DNA of 64,000 bases from CAUZIZ01 sp965219855. Lineage in GTDB: Bacteria > Acidobacteriota > UBA6911 > RPQK01 > JAJDTT01. The stretch is taken from contig CBDCOR010000012.1 in the NCBI GenBank assembly GCA_965219855.1, positions 1,178,001-1,242,000 on the forward strand, written 5' to 3'. The number at the start of each line of letters is the position of its first letter. Positions within the stretch are counted from its first letter, which is position 1. The position numbers were made by a program, and so were the translations under genes. Below are positions 8,756 through 16,727 of the stretch, in pieces. The notes under the pieces were generated by a model. That model was not told where the DNA came from, made no database searches, and saw only the letters and a list, made by a program, of their open reading frames with translations.

Positions 8756-9931
8756 ATCAGTAGCGTCCCAGCGTTAGTCGAATAACATCAACTGTTTATG
8801 AATGTCACTATTCTGAGTAATGTAATGCATGTCCTGAAAGGCCTGTAAAATTGGGGTTTTCTCGAAGAGCGAGACACTCAGGACCTGGAGAATTGTGTAG
8901 AGCGGCAACTCGAGATAGAGGCGCTTGCGGATGATGGCGATGAGCAGGTAGGTACTGAGGGCGATCCAGATTTGTGTTTTCACGGCATTGGGACTGGTGC
9001 CGTAAAAGGCCTTGATGCGACGCAAAGGTTCGGGGTAGGCCTTGGCCGGATAGAAGGTGCTCAGCAGGACAGTTTGGTCGCAGATCAGTCCCGTCGTTCT
9101 GTCCACCGGGTGGGAGTAGCGGCGGCGGAACTTGAAGTTGGCCTTGGCGCGGGTCACGAATAACGACCGGGCAGAATGGAGTCGGTACAGGCGCCCGAAA
9201 TCCAGGTATCCGCGATCCATGATGTAGTAGGCACCGGGACAAGGAATCAGGTGGTCCAAGGCGTGGACATCGTGCAGTTTTCCGTCCGAGATCAGAACGA
9301 ACTCGGGAATGGCGCCGTGCAGGTTGAGCAAGGTATGCAGTTTGATCGCCCCCTTGGTACGGCGGAAGCGCGCCCAGGGGAAGACCGAGAGGCACAGGTC
9401 GATGGTCGTGGAGTCCAAGGCATAGACGGTCGCGTTCAGGTCGACTCCCAGGTCCTCGTCGGTGTACAGGCGGCGCGCTTCGGCGATAAGCACTTGGGCA
9501 AACTCGGCATAGATGCGCCAGTCGCGCCTCTCGTTGGCATTGGACAGATTGTTGCGGGAGACCGTGGAGCGAATGCCCATGTGGAAGAGCTTGGATCTCA
9601 TGGCCCGTAGGCAGGCTTCGATATCGCGCAAGCTCTCGCGATAGGTCAACTGTGCAAAGGCCATGACCCGGTAATGGTCGGCACAGCGGAACGACTTGAC
9701 CTTGTAGTCGCCTCCGTAGTGCTGAACAATGCGATGAAAATGATGCCAGGGAAGATGCCGCATCACCTGAGAAAAAATCGTCGTGCCCGTGTACATGCTC
9801 GCCCTCCTTATGAACTGAAGGGCGTGAGCGTACACTCACTTTCAAGTCGGAAACACCCATTATCTTCTCTAACATATTACTCATTAATACTTTACAGAGA
9901 TTAGAAACCCAAACGTTGGGACACTACTGAT
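8756..9931 (-). mobile_element. IS4-family insertion sequence between ribH and nusB
   Basis: Imperfect terminal inverted repeats read ATCAGTAGCGTCCCAGCGTT at the left end and, on the reverse strand at the right end, ATCAGTAGTGTCCCAACGTT (18 of 20 identical). The five bases ACAAG flank the element on both sides (8751-8755 and 9932-9936) and look like a target-site duplication. The 1,176-bp element contains one intact transposase and appears complete. Confidence 0.85.
8774..9796 (-). CDS. IS4-family transposase (DUF4372 plus DDE domain)
   Basis: The product is 340 residues from the ATG at 9796 (an upstream in-frame ATG at 9835 would add 13). The N terminus GTTIFSQVMRHLPWHHFHRI matches the small DUF4372 domain typical of this IS4 subgroup. 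The catalytic core follows, with YALDSTTIDLCLS (first Asp) and YYIMDRGYLDFGRLY (second Asp), then the YPEPLRRIKAFY region that holds the C-terminal signature. No frameshift is seen, so it may still be active. It reads against the flanking core genes. Confidence 0.9.
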   Translation of the reverse strand: MYTGTTIFSQVMRHLPWHHFHRIVQHYGGDYKVKSFRCADHYRVMAFAQLTYRESLRDIEACLRAMRSKLFHMGIRSTVSRNNLSNANERRDWRIYAEFAQVLIAEARRLYTDEDLGVDLNATVYALDSTTIDLCLSVFPWARFRRTKGAIKLHTLLNLHGAIPEFVLISDGKLHDVHALDHLIPCPGAYYIMDRGYLDFGRLYRLHSARSLFVTRAKANFKFRRRYSHPVDRTTGLICDQTVLLSTFYPAKAYPEPLRRIKAFYGTSPNAVKTQIWIALSTYLLIAIIRKRLYLELPLYTILQVLSVSLFEKTPILQAFQDMHYITQNSDIHKQLMLFD

Positions 9932-9997
9932 ACAAGATACAAACAAATTCCAAGCACCATGAGACTTTGGCGTATCTTGTATCTTTAGATTTTCTTC

Positions 9998-10435
9998 ATG
10001 AGTAGACGAAAAGCTCGAGAGCTGGCTCTGCAAATGTTGTTTCAGCAGGATCTGACTCAAGATTCTGCAGCGAAAGTAGAGGAGATGTTCTGGAAGTCCC
10101 ACACGGCTCAGGACAAACTCCGTCAGTTTGCCGACCTTCTTTTCCTCAAGTCCTTTGAGAGTCGTTCCGTCATCGATGACCTCATCAGCCGGAACGCAGA
10201 CCATTGGCGCATGGAGCGCATCGCGGCGGTGGATCGTAACGTGCTTCGCCTGGGAGTGACGGAGTTTCTGTTTCTGGAGACACCCAAGGTCGTCGTCATC
10301 AATGAGGCGGTTGAGATTGCCCGGAAATACGGCACCGAACGATCTTCGGAGTTCGTCAACGGTATCCTGGACACGATTCGGAACCAGCTCGAGAGCCAAT
10401 CAGAGGAGCCACAGCACCATGAATCAGAAGGCTGA
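9998..10435 (+). CDS. nusB: Transcription antitermination factor NusB
   Basis: NusB binds boxA RNA with NusE (S10) to protect rRNA transcription from termination. The 145 residues begin MSRRKARELALQMLFQQDL, the family hallmark, and continue with RMERIAAVDRNVLRLGVTEF and VINEAVEIARKYGTERSSEF. The start follows about 66 bases after the IS end, so the ribH-nusB operon is interrupted and nusB must rely on read-through or a new promoter. Its end overlaps the lysS start by 17 bases. Confidence 0.95.
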   Translation: MSRRKARELALQMLFQQDLTQDSAAKVEEMFWKSHTAQDKLRQFADLLFLKSFESRSVIDDLISRNADHWRMERIAAVDRNVLRLGVTEFLFLETPKVVVINEAVEIARKYGTERSSEFVNGILDTIRNQLESQSEEPQHHESEG

Positions 10436-11912
10436 TCTGACCGATCAGCGTCAAGAGAAGCTGGAGGAAATCCGCAGCCGAGGATACGATCCCTATCCTC
10501 ACAAATATTCCCTCACCCAGCGGATTACTCAAGCTAGAGAAGCATTTTCTGCGAGCTCAGCAGAAGAGCTCGAATCGAGCAAGCCGGAGCTTCAAACGGC
10601 TGGGAGACTCCTCTCCGTTCGGGGCCACGGTAAGGCCAGTTTTGCCCACCTGGGAGAGGGCGGGGATCGGCTCCAGATTTATGTCCGCCAGGATCAGATA
10701 GGCAAGGAGCAATACGAGCTCTTTCGGTTGTTGGATATTGGCGACATCGTCGGAGTTCAAGGAGTGCTGTTTCGAACTCGAACCGATGAACTGACGGTTA
10801 TGGTGGAACAGCTGACCCTTCTCTCGAAGTCGATGCTCTCCTTGCCCGAGAAGTGGCACGGCCTAGTGGATGTGGAAATCCGCTATCGGCAGCGCTACTT
10901 GGATCTGTTGGTGAATCCACGGGTTCGCGAGATCTTCACCAGGCGAAGCAGGATCATCTCGTGCATCCGCCGCTTCTTGGAAGAGAAAGCTTACATCGAG
11001 GTGGAGACGCCCATGATGCAGACCCTGGCCGGAGGCGCTACGGCTCGGCCCTTCGAGACTTTTCACGAGGCTCTCGGCATCCCTCTGTACCTGAGAATTG
11101 CACCTGAGCTGTATCTGAAGCGGCTGGTGGTGGGCGGGATGGATCGGGTGTTTGAGATCAACCGGAACTTCAGAAACGAAGGGATCTCGACCCGACACAA
11201 TCCAGAGTTCACGATGCTGGAGTTTTATCAGGCCTACAGCGACTATCAGGACTTGATGGATCTGACGGAGGAAATGCTGGCTTGCGTGGTTGAGGAGGTG
11301 ACTGGCAGCCTGCAGGTGGACTTTGGTGAGTCCACGATCGATTTCTCGCGCTTCCAGCGCTATTCCATGGTTGAGTCCGTACAGAAATTCTGGCAAGGAG
11401 AGGATCCCCCTTCGTCCGACCAACTCAGCGATCAAGAAGGCGTCCAGAAAGCGTTGCAGGAACTGGGCATAAACTTTCCGCCCGGAGCCGGCTGGGGAAA
11501 GCTATTGGGTCTGCTCTTCGAATCTGTGGCCGAAGAGCAGCTGGTGCAGCCGACCTTCATCTACGATTTCCCGGCGGAGCTCTCTCCCCTGTCGAAGACG
11601 AAGGACGAAGATCCCCGTTTTGCCGAGCGCTTCGAGATCTTTGTGGGTGGGCTGGAGATCGGGAATGCCTACAGTGAGTTGAATGATCCGGCCGAGCAAA
11701 GGCAGCGTTTCGAGGAGCAGTCGAGTGCTCGTGAGCAGGGAGACGAGGAGGCTCATTTAATGGATCACGATTACATCCAGGCCCTCCATTACGGAATGCC
11801 GCCGACAGCGGGTGAGGGAATCGGAATCGATCGGTTGGTGATGCTTCTGACCGACTCCTCCTCAATTCGAGAGGTCATCCTCTTCCCCCACCTCAAGCCT
11901 CGCGGCGTATGA
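10419..11912 (+). CDS. lysS: Lysyl-tRNA synthetase, class II
   Basis: LysS charges tRNA-Lys. I place the start at the ATG at 10419 (MNQKADLTDQRQEKLEEIR), inside the nusB end, because the upstream extension has no family similarity; this gives 497 residues. The N-terminal OB fold (about 60-140) binds the anticodon. Class II motif 2 is FRNEGISTRHNPEFT (251-265) and motif 3 is GEGIGIDRLVMLL near the C terminus. The stop overlaps the next start (ATGA at 11909). Confidence 0.95.
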   Translation: MNQKADLTDQRQEKLEEIRSRGYDPYPHKYSLTQRITQAREAFSASSAEELESSKPELQTAGRLLSVRGHGKASFAHLGEGGDRLQIYVRQDQIGKEQYELFRLLDIGDIVGVQGVLFRTRTDELTVMVEQLTLLSKSMLSLPEKWHGLVDVEIRYRQRYLDLLVNPRVREIFTRRSRIISCIRRFLEEKAYIEVETPMMQTLAGGATARPFETFHEALGIPLYLRIAPELYLKRLVVGGMDRVFEINRNFRNEGISTRHNPEFTMLEFYQAYSDYQDLMDLTEEMLACVVEEVTGSLQVDFGESTIDFSRFQRYSMVESVQKFWQGEDPPSSDQLSDQEGVQKALQELGINFPPGAGWGKLLGLLFESVAEEQLVQPTFIYDFPAELSPLSKTKDEDPRFAERFEIFVGGLEIGNAYSELNDPAEQRQRFEEQSSAREQGDEEAHLMDHDYIQALHYGMPPTAGEGIGIDRLVMLLTDSSSIREVILFPHLKPRGV

Positions 11913-13141
11913 GATTCGAACTTTTCGTCGCCTTTCGGTATCTCCGCGCTCACCGCAAACAGGCGGTGGTTTCCGTAGTCACCCTGGTTTCGGTCCTCGG
12001 CGTGATGGCGGGGGTGCTGGCGCTGAATATTGCTCTGGCCTTGAACACGGGGCTGCAGAGAGAATTCCAAAGCCGCATCCTGGGAGCGACGTCTCACGTC
12101 AATCTGGTTCGAATGGAGAACCGGGCGATCTCGGACTTCCGTCAGCTCCTGTCGCGGTTCGACTCCATACCTGAGGTTGTTCGGGTCACCCCCACCGTCT
12201 ATGGTCAGGCGCTGCTCAGTAGCGATCTACGGCAGCACCCGGCCGTCTTGAAAGGGGTAGAAGCGGGCCAATCGGAGGGCTCTCTTGCTAGCCTCACGCC
12301 GAAACTCGTCGAGGGAAGTCTGGAGCGCTTCCATCAGCTGGAGCCGCTACCGGCAATCGTGCTTGGGAAGGATCTGGCACAGACCTTGGGATTGTCGGTA
12401 GGTGAGCGCATCCGTGTCTTCGGATTGAGTGGAGAGCTGTCCCCCTTCGGTCGTGCCCCGCGGCGGCGGGATTTTGAGGTGGTGGCGATCTTCGAGTCTG
12501 GACTTTGGGAGTACGACGCTAACTGGGGACTGGCTCCTCTGGCAGCGGCTCAATCCTTTTTCTCTCTGGGCCCGAGTGAGATCTCGGCGGTGGAATTCCG
12601 GATCAATGACATGTATGCGGCGGAAGAGGTGGCCGGAAGGATCCGAGAAGCTGCCGGGGAAGGCTTTGTCACCACCACCTGGATAGAACTGAATCGGCCC
12701 CTTTTTTCCGCACTGGAATTGGAGAAGCTGGCGTTGTTTATCGCCATCAGTTTGATCGTTCTGGTGGCATCACTGAACATTGTCAGCACACTGACCCTGA
12801 TGGTCATGGAGAAAGGTCGAGACATCGCCATCATCACCGCCATGGGGGGGACTTCCCGTACGGTGACCGTGATTTTTATCCTTCAGGGACTGATCATCGG
12901 GGTGGCGGGTACGTTGCTGGGAGGTCTCCTGGCCTGCCTGGCAGTCTGGTACTTCGATTCCTACCAGGTGATCCGCTTGGCGCCCCAGGTTTACTCGATT
13001 CCCTATGTTCCTTTCGAGCTGGGGGTTTCTGACTTGATCTTGGTCTCTTGTGTGGCAGTCCTGATCAGTTTTTTGGCGACGCTCTACCCGGCGAGGGCTG
13101 CGGCTCGCCTCGATCCGGTGAAGGCTCTGCGCTATGAGTAG
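11909..13141 (+). CDS. Lipoprotein-releasing ABC transporter permease, LolC/LolE type
   Basis: The permease works with LolD to extract mature lipoproteins from the inner membrane and hand them to LolA. The 410-residue protein begins with a LolC/E-type N terminus (MRFELFVAFRYLRAHRK) and a first membrane helix (about 20-45). A large periplasmic domain follows, then three C-terminal helices of the FtsX fold (about 275-300, 320-350 and 375-400). Only one permease gene is present, suggesting a LolCD or LolFD homodimer rather than separate LolC and LolE. It overlaps both lysS and lolD. Confidence 0.9.
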   Translation: MRFELFVAFRYLRAHRKQAVVSVVTLVSVLGVMAGVLALNIALALNTGLQREFQSRILGATSHVNLVRMENRAISDFRQLLSRFDSIPEVVRVTPTVYGQALLSSDLRQHPAVLKGVEAGQSEGSLASLTPKLVEGSLERFHQLEPLPAIVLGKDLAQTLGLSVGERIRVFGLSGELSPFGRAPRRRDFEVVAIFESGLWEYDANWGLAPLAAAQSFFSLGPSEISAVEFRINDMYAAEEVAGRIREAAGEGFVTTTWIELNRPLFSALELEKLALFIAISLIVLVASLNIVSTLTLMVMEKGRDIAIITAMGGTSRTVTVIFILQGLIIGVAGTLLGGLLACLAVWYFDSYQVIRLAPQVYSIPYVPFELGVSDLILVSCVAVLISFLATLYPARAAARLDPVKALRYE

Positions 13142-13817
13142 CGGGCGTGCACTCCAGATTCGATCCCTTTCCAAGGCGTTTCAGTCGGGTCAGGAACAAC
13201 TGCACATCCTCACCGACCTGGATCTGGATGTTTACAAGGGGGCGATGACCGCTATTACCGGCGCCAGTGGTTGCGGAAAGAGCACACTTCTGCACCTGGT
13301 TGGGGGGATGGAGAAGCCCGATGCGGGCGAGATCCTGTTCGAAGGAACCGATGTGGCCCAGCTTGAAGGACGAGCTCTGGCCGCTCACAGGAATGAAGTG
13401 GTGGGATTCGTGTTCCAATTCCATTACCTTTTGCCGGAGTTTACGGCGGAAGAGAACGTCATGTTTCCACTCTTGCTGCGACGCCTCAGCTTTGGAGAAG
13501 CGGCGTCAACGGCGCGGGAACTGCTCCAGGAGGTCGGCTTGGAAGCGCGTGGACACCATCGTCCAGGAGAGTTATCGGGTGGGGAGCAGCAGCGAGTTGC
13601 GATCGCGCGAGCCTTGTCCGGTCGACCCCGTCTCCTGCTAGCGGACGAGCCCACCGGAAATCTGGATCCCCATACCTCGCAGAGAATCTACAACTTGTTG
13701 GCCGAGGTTCACCGTCGTCATCAGTTGACCTCACTTATTGCGACCCACAATGCCGAGCTATCACGCCTCTGTGATGTCCGACTGAGGATCTCAGAAGGGA
13801 AACTGGTGGAGGTGTGA
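13134..13817 (+). CDS. lolD: Lipoprotein-releasing ABC transporter ATPase LolD
   Basis: This cytoplasmic ATPase drives the adjacent permease. The 227-residue product has Walker A GASGCGKST, the signature ELSGGEQQRVAIARAL, Walker B LLLADEPTGNLDP and an H-loop in ATHN. These are hallmarks of the LolD/MacB subgroup. Its ATG lies inside the end of the permease gene, so the two are translationally coupled. The length is normal. Confidence 0.92.
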   Translation: MSSGRALQIRSLSKAFQSGQEQLHILTDLDLDVYKGAMTAITGASGCGKSTLLHLVGGMEKPDAGEILFEGTDVAQLEGRALAAHRNEVVGFVFQFHYLLPEFTAEENVMFPLLLRRLSFGEAASTARELLQEVGLEARGHHRPGELSGGEQQRVAIARALSGRPRLLLADEPTGNLDPHTSQRIYNLLAEVHRRHQLTSLIATHNAELSRLCDVRLRISEGKLVEV

Positions 13818-13865
13818 TCAGTTGGGGGGGATGCTCACGTCCCATTTGAGCCCTCTGCCTCTAGC

Positions 13866-13988
13866 TTGCCTTTGCCTTTGCCTTCGCCTCGTCTTCGTGC
13901 GGGTCGCTGCTGACCGAATCGGTCAGAGTCAGTGATGCCCCAAGAGAACTGCTCAGCAAGGAAGTAAAGGCAAAGGCAAAGGCAAAGG
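13866..13988. repeat. Inverted repeat with GGCAAAGG arms, copy 1
   Basis: The left arm TTGCCTTTGCCTTTGCC (13866-13882) pairs with the right arm AAAGGCAAAGGCAAAGGCAA (from 13966). The arms enclose 83 bases with no gene. A second element of the same design is at 40664-40785. The arms are simple hexamer repeats (GGCAAA), so slippage could explain part of the pattern. It lies between lolD and clpC, a gap of just over 300 bases with no other gene. Confidence 0.65.
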
Positions 13989-14062
13989 AAGGGGAGGTCG
14001 TAGAGAACTACCAATTTCCCAACCTGGGGGCGACGGACACGTTTTTTTTCTGGGGGTAGGGG

Positions 14063-14068
14063 TATAAT
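14063..14068 (+). promoter_or_regulatory. Possible -10 element upstream of clpC
   Basis: A perfect TATAAT lies about 73 bases before the clpC start, at the end of the intergenic gap. No good -35 hexamer is seen at 16-18 bases upstream, where the sequence is T-rich (GTTTTTTTTC). The call rests on the -10 match and the position. Confidence 0.4.
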
Positions 14069-14140
14069 GACTTTCCTCGCGTTTGCGCGAGAGTTCTGGG
14101 TTCTGCTTAAATAGGATTAGTTCACGGGTGCGAGTTGGCT

Positions 14141-16579
14141 ATGTTTGAGAAATACACCGAGAAGGCCAGACGTGTGATCTTTTTCGCACGATACGAGGCC
14201 AGCCAATTAGGCTCCCGATCCATCGAGACAGAGCACGTCTTGCTGGGCCTGCTCCGCGAAGACAAAGGCCTGACCAGCCGATTCTTTCCCAGGGCCGAAG
14301 CAGTGCTGGACGGGATTCGCAAGCAGATAGAAGGGAGTGCGCTAGGACGGGAGAAGGTCTCTACCTCGGTAGAGCTACCGCTCAGCGATGAATCCAAGAA
14401 GGTCCTTACCTACGCCGCTGAAGAAGCCGACCGTCTGTTGTGTAACTACATCGGAACGGAGCACATTCTGCTGGGCTTGCTGCGAGAGGAAAAGTCGATG
14501 GCGGCGGCGATTCTTGCTGACAAGGGGCTGCGCCTTTCCCGGGTTCGAGAGGAGCTGGCAGGGACGTCGGAGCGACAGGCTCCAGCCAAGACCGAAGACA
14601 CGCTGATTCTGACCGAGTTTAGCCGCGATCTGACCGAAGCTGCCCTGAGTGGTGAACTGGATCCACTCGTTGGTCGAGAAGGAGAGATTGAGCGGGTCAC
14701 CCAGATCCTTTGTCGGCGGACCAAGAACAATCCGGTGCTCATTGGAGAACCCGGAGTCGGCAAGACCGCCATTGTAGAAGGTCTGGCCCAGCGGATCGTG
14801 ACTGGCGAGGTTCCTTCGATGCTTCTGGACAAGCGAATCCTGGCGCTGGATATTTCCCTGATAGTCGCCGGGACCAAGTACCGTGGACAGTTCGAGGAGC
14901 GTCTCAAGGCAATCATGAAGGAGCTGGTTGAGAATCCCCAGTTCATCATCTTCATCGATGAGCTCCACACTCTGGTGGGTGCCGGTTCGGCCGAGGGCTC
15001 GCTGGATGCGGCGAACATCCTCAAACCCACGCTTTCCCGCGGTGAGATCCAGTGTGTTGGTGCCACCACCCCTTACGAATATCGGCGGTCGATTGAAAAG
15101 GATCGGGCCCTGGAGCGTCGTTTTCAGGCAGTCAAAGTGGTGCCGCCGACTGAAGAGGAAACACTCGAAATCATCTACGGAATCAAGGACCGGTATGAGA
15201 CGTTTCACCAAGTCGCCTACGATGACGAGTCGATCTATACGGCCGTGACTCAGTCCAGCCGGTACATTCCCGACCGTTTTCTGCCCGACAAGGCGATCGA
15301 TGTACTCGATGAGGCGGGTGCGCGAGTCAAGCTCAACTACACCTCTTTCCCCAACGAGGTCACGAATCTGCAGAAGAAGATCAAGGTCATCGTGCGCCAG
15401 ATGGACGATGCCATCTCAGCCAAAGAGTTCGATCGGGCTGCGAAGTTGAAAGATAAAGAGATGCTGGAACGGGAGAACCTGCAGGTTGTCAAAGAGCGGT
15501 GGAGATTGAAAAACCGCGTGCCTCCCATGGTGACCAAGGAGCACATCGAAGAGGTGGTCTCCCGCTGGACAGGTGTTCCCGTGACCTCGCTGCGCGAGGA
15601 GGAGACTCAGAAGCTTCTGAAAATGGAAGAGGAACTCCACCAACGGGTCGTGAGCCAGGATCCCGCAATCTCTGCCTTGGCCCGGGCCATTCGGCGCAGC
15701 CGGGCCGGCATGAAGAGCCCCAACCGACCGGTTGGCTCCTTCCTCTTCCTGGGGCCCACTGGGGTCGGAAAGACAGAGCTTGGCAAGTCGTTGGCTGAGT
15801 TCCTTTTTGGGAGTGAGAAGTCGCTGATTCGTTTCGATATGTCCGAGTACATGGAAAAGCACTCCGTTTCCAAGCTGATCGGATCGCCGCCCGGGTACGT
15901 CGGGCATGAAGAGGGGGGACAGCTCACTGAGAAGGTAAAGCGCAGTCCCTACTGCGTGCTTCTCCTGGACGAGATCGAGAAGGCCCATTTCGATATCTTC
16001 AATCTACTGTTGCAGGTGTTCGAAGACGGTCATTTGACCGATTCCCACGGGAATACGATCGATTTCAAGAACACGATCGTCATCATGACGTCCAATATCG
16101 GGGCTCGATATCTGATCAAGAAGCCCCAGGTCGGTTTTACGACGGATGCGATGAAGGGGAGGGAACAAGTCGAAGAAGTGATCATGAATGAGGTGAAGCG
16201 AGTCTTCAACCCCGAATTCGTGAATCGACTGGATGAGATCATCTTGTTCGAGTCTCTGACCGAGGACGACCTACTCGAGATCGTTGACCTCCTCATCGTG
16301 AAAGGAAACGAGAACCTGTCGCAGAAGGAGATCCACATCCGACTCAGCGACGACGCCAAAGGTTGGATTATTGACAAAACCTGCGGCGACCGCTCTTACG
16401 GGGCGCGTCCTCTACGAAGGGCGATCCAGAAATACATTGAAGATCCGGTGTCTGAGCTCATCATCCAGGGGAAACTGAAGGAAAAGGAAACCTTGTCCAT
16501 TTACGCCAAAGATGGCGTGCTCTACTACCGTGCCAAAGGGTCCAAGAGCGAGGTGCCTCTTTCCTACGATATGGCTTAG
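14141..16579 (+). CDS. clpC: ATP-dependent Clp protease ATPase subunit ClpC
   Basis: This Hsp100 unfoldase feeds proteins to ClpP. The ATG at 14141 gives 812 residues starting MFEKYTEKARRVIFFARYEA, the typical ClpC start; an in-frame TTG at 14135 is less likely. It has two Clp-N repeats (about 1-145), AAA+ module 1 with Walker A GEPGVGKT (202-209), a UVR motif (KEFDRAAKLKDKE) in the middle domain, and AAA+ module 2 with GPTGVGKT (about 537-544). The UVR motif and length favour ClpC over ClpA or ClpB. No mcsA/mcsB or ctsR genes lie nearby. Confidence 0.95.
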   Translation: MFEKYTEKARRVIFFARYEASQLGSRSIETEHVLLGLLREDKGLTSRFFPRAEAVLDGIRKQIEGSALGREKVSTSVELPLSDESKKVLTYAAEEADRLLCNYIGTEHILLGLLREEKSMAAAILADKGLRLSRVREELAGTSERQAPAKTEDTLILTEFSRDLTEAALSGELDPLVGREGEIERVTQILCRRTKNNPVLIGEPGVGKTAIVEGLAQRIVTGEVPSMLLDKRILALDISLIVAGTKYRGQFEERLKAIMKELVENPQFIIFIDELHTLVGAGSAEGSLDAANILKPTLSRGEIQCVGATTPYEYRRSIEKDRALERRFQAVKVVPPTEEETLEIIYGIKDRYETFHQVAYDDESIYTAVTQSSRYIPDRFLPDKAIDVLDEAGARVKLNYTSFPNEVTNLQKKIKVIVRQMDDAISAKEFDRAAKLKDKEMLERENLQVVKERWRLKNRVPPMVTKEHIEEVVSRWTGVPVTSLREEETQKLLKMEEELHQRVVSQDPAISALARAIRRSRAGMKSPNRPVGSFLFLGPTGVGKTELGKSLAEFLFGSEKSLIRFDMSEYMEKHSVSKLIGSPPGYVGHEEGGQLTEKVKRSPYCVLLLDEIEKAHFDIFNLLLQVFEDGHLTDSHGNTIDFKNTIVIMTSNIGARYLIKKPQVGFTTDAMKGREQVEEVIMNEVKRVFNPEFVNRLDEIILFESLTEDDLLEIVDLLIVKGNENLSQKEIHIRLSDDAKGWIIDKTCGDRSYGARPLRRAIQKYIEDPVSELIIQGKLKEKETLSIYAKDGVLYYRAKGSKSEVPLSYDMA

Positions 16580-16688
16580 CGCTTCGAAAATGGCACGCTC
16601 TTTGGGTTGAGCAGGAGTACCCCCTTCAGGATCTGTAGTCTAGGATCCGTTGTCGCACCGGCAGTTGCGGTCTTGCCAGAACCCTCGT

Positions 16689-16718
16689 TTGCTCTCGCAG
16701 CGGCGCGCTCGGTACAAT
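16689..16718 (+). promoter_or_regulatory. Possible sigma-70-like promoter before bamA
   Basis: TTGCTC (16689-16694) and TACAAT (16713-16718) are separated by 18 bases, just ahead of the chosen bamA start at 16728. The short leader this implies is unusual. Transcription from further upstream is equally possible. Confidence 0.25.
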
Positions 16719-16727
16719 TTCTTGATC

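Noticed and set aside
10302..10418. N-terminal extension of LysS
   Set aside because: It overlaps nusB, has no similarity to lysyl-tRNA synthetases, and a family-like ATG lies at 10419.
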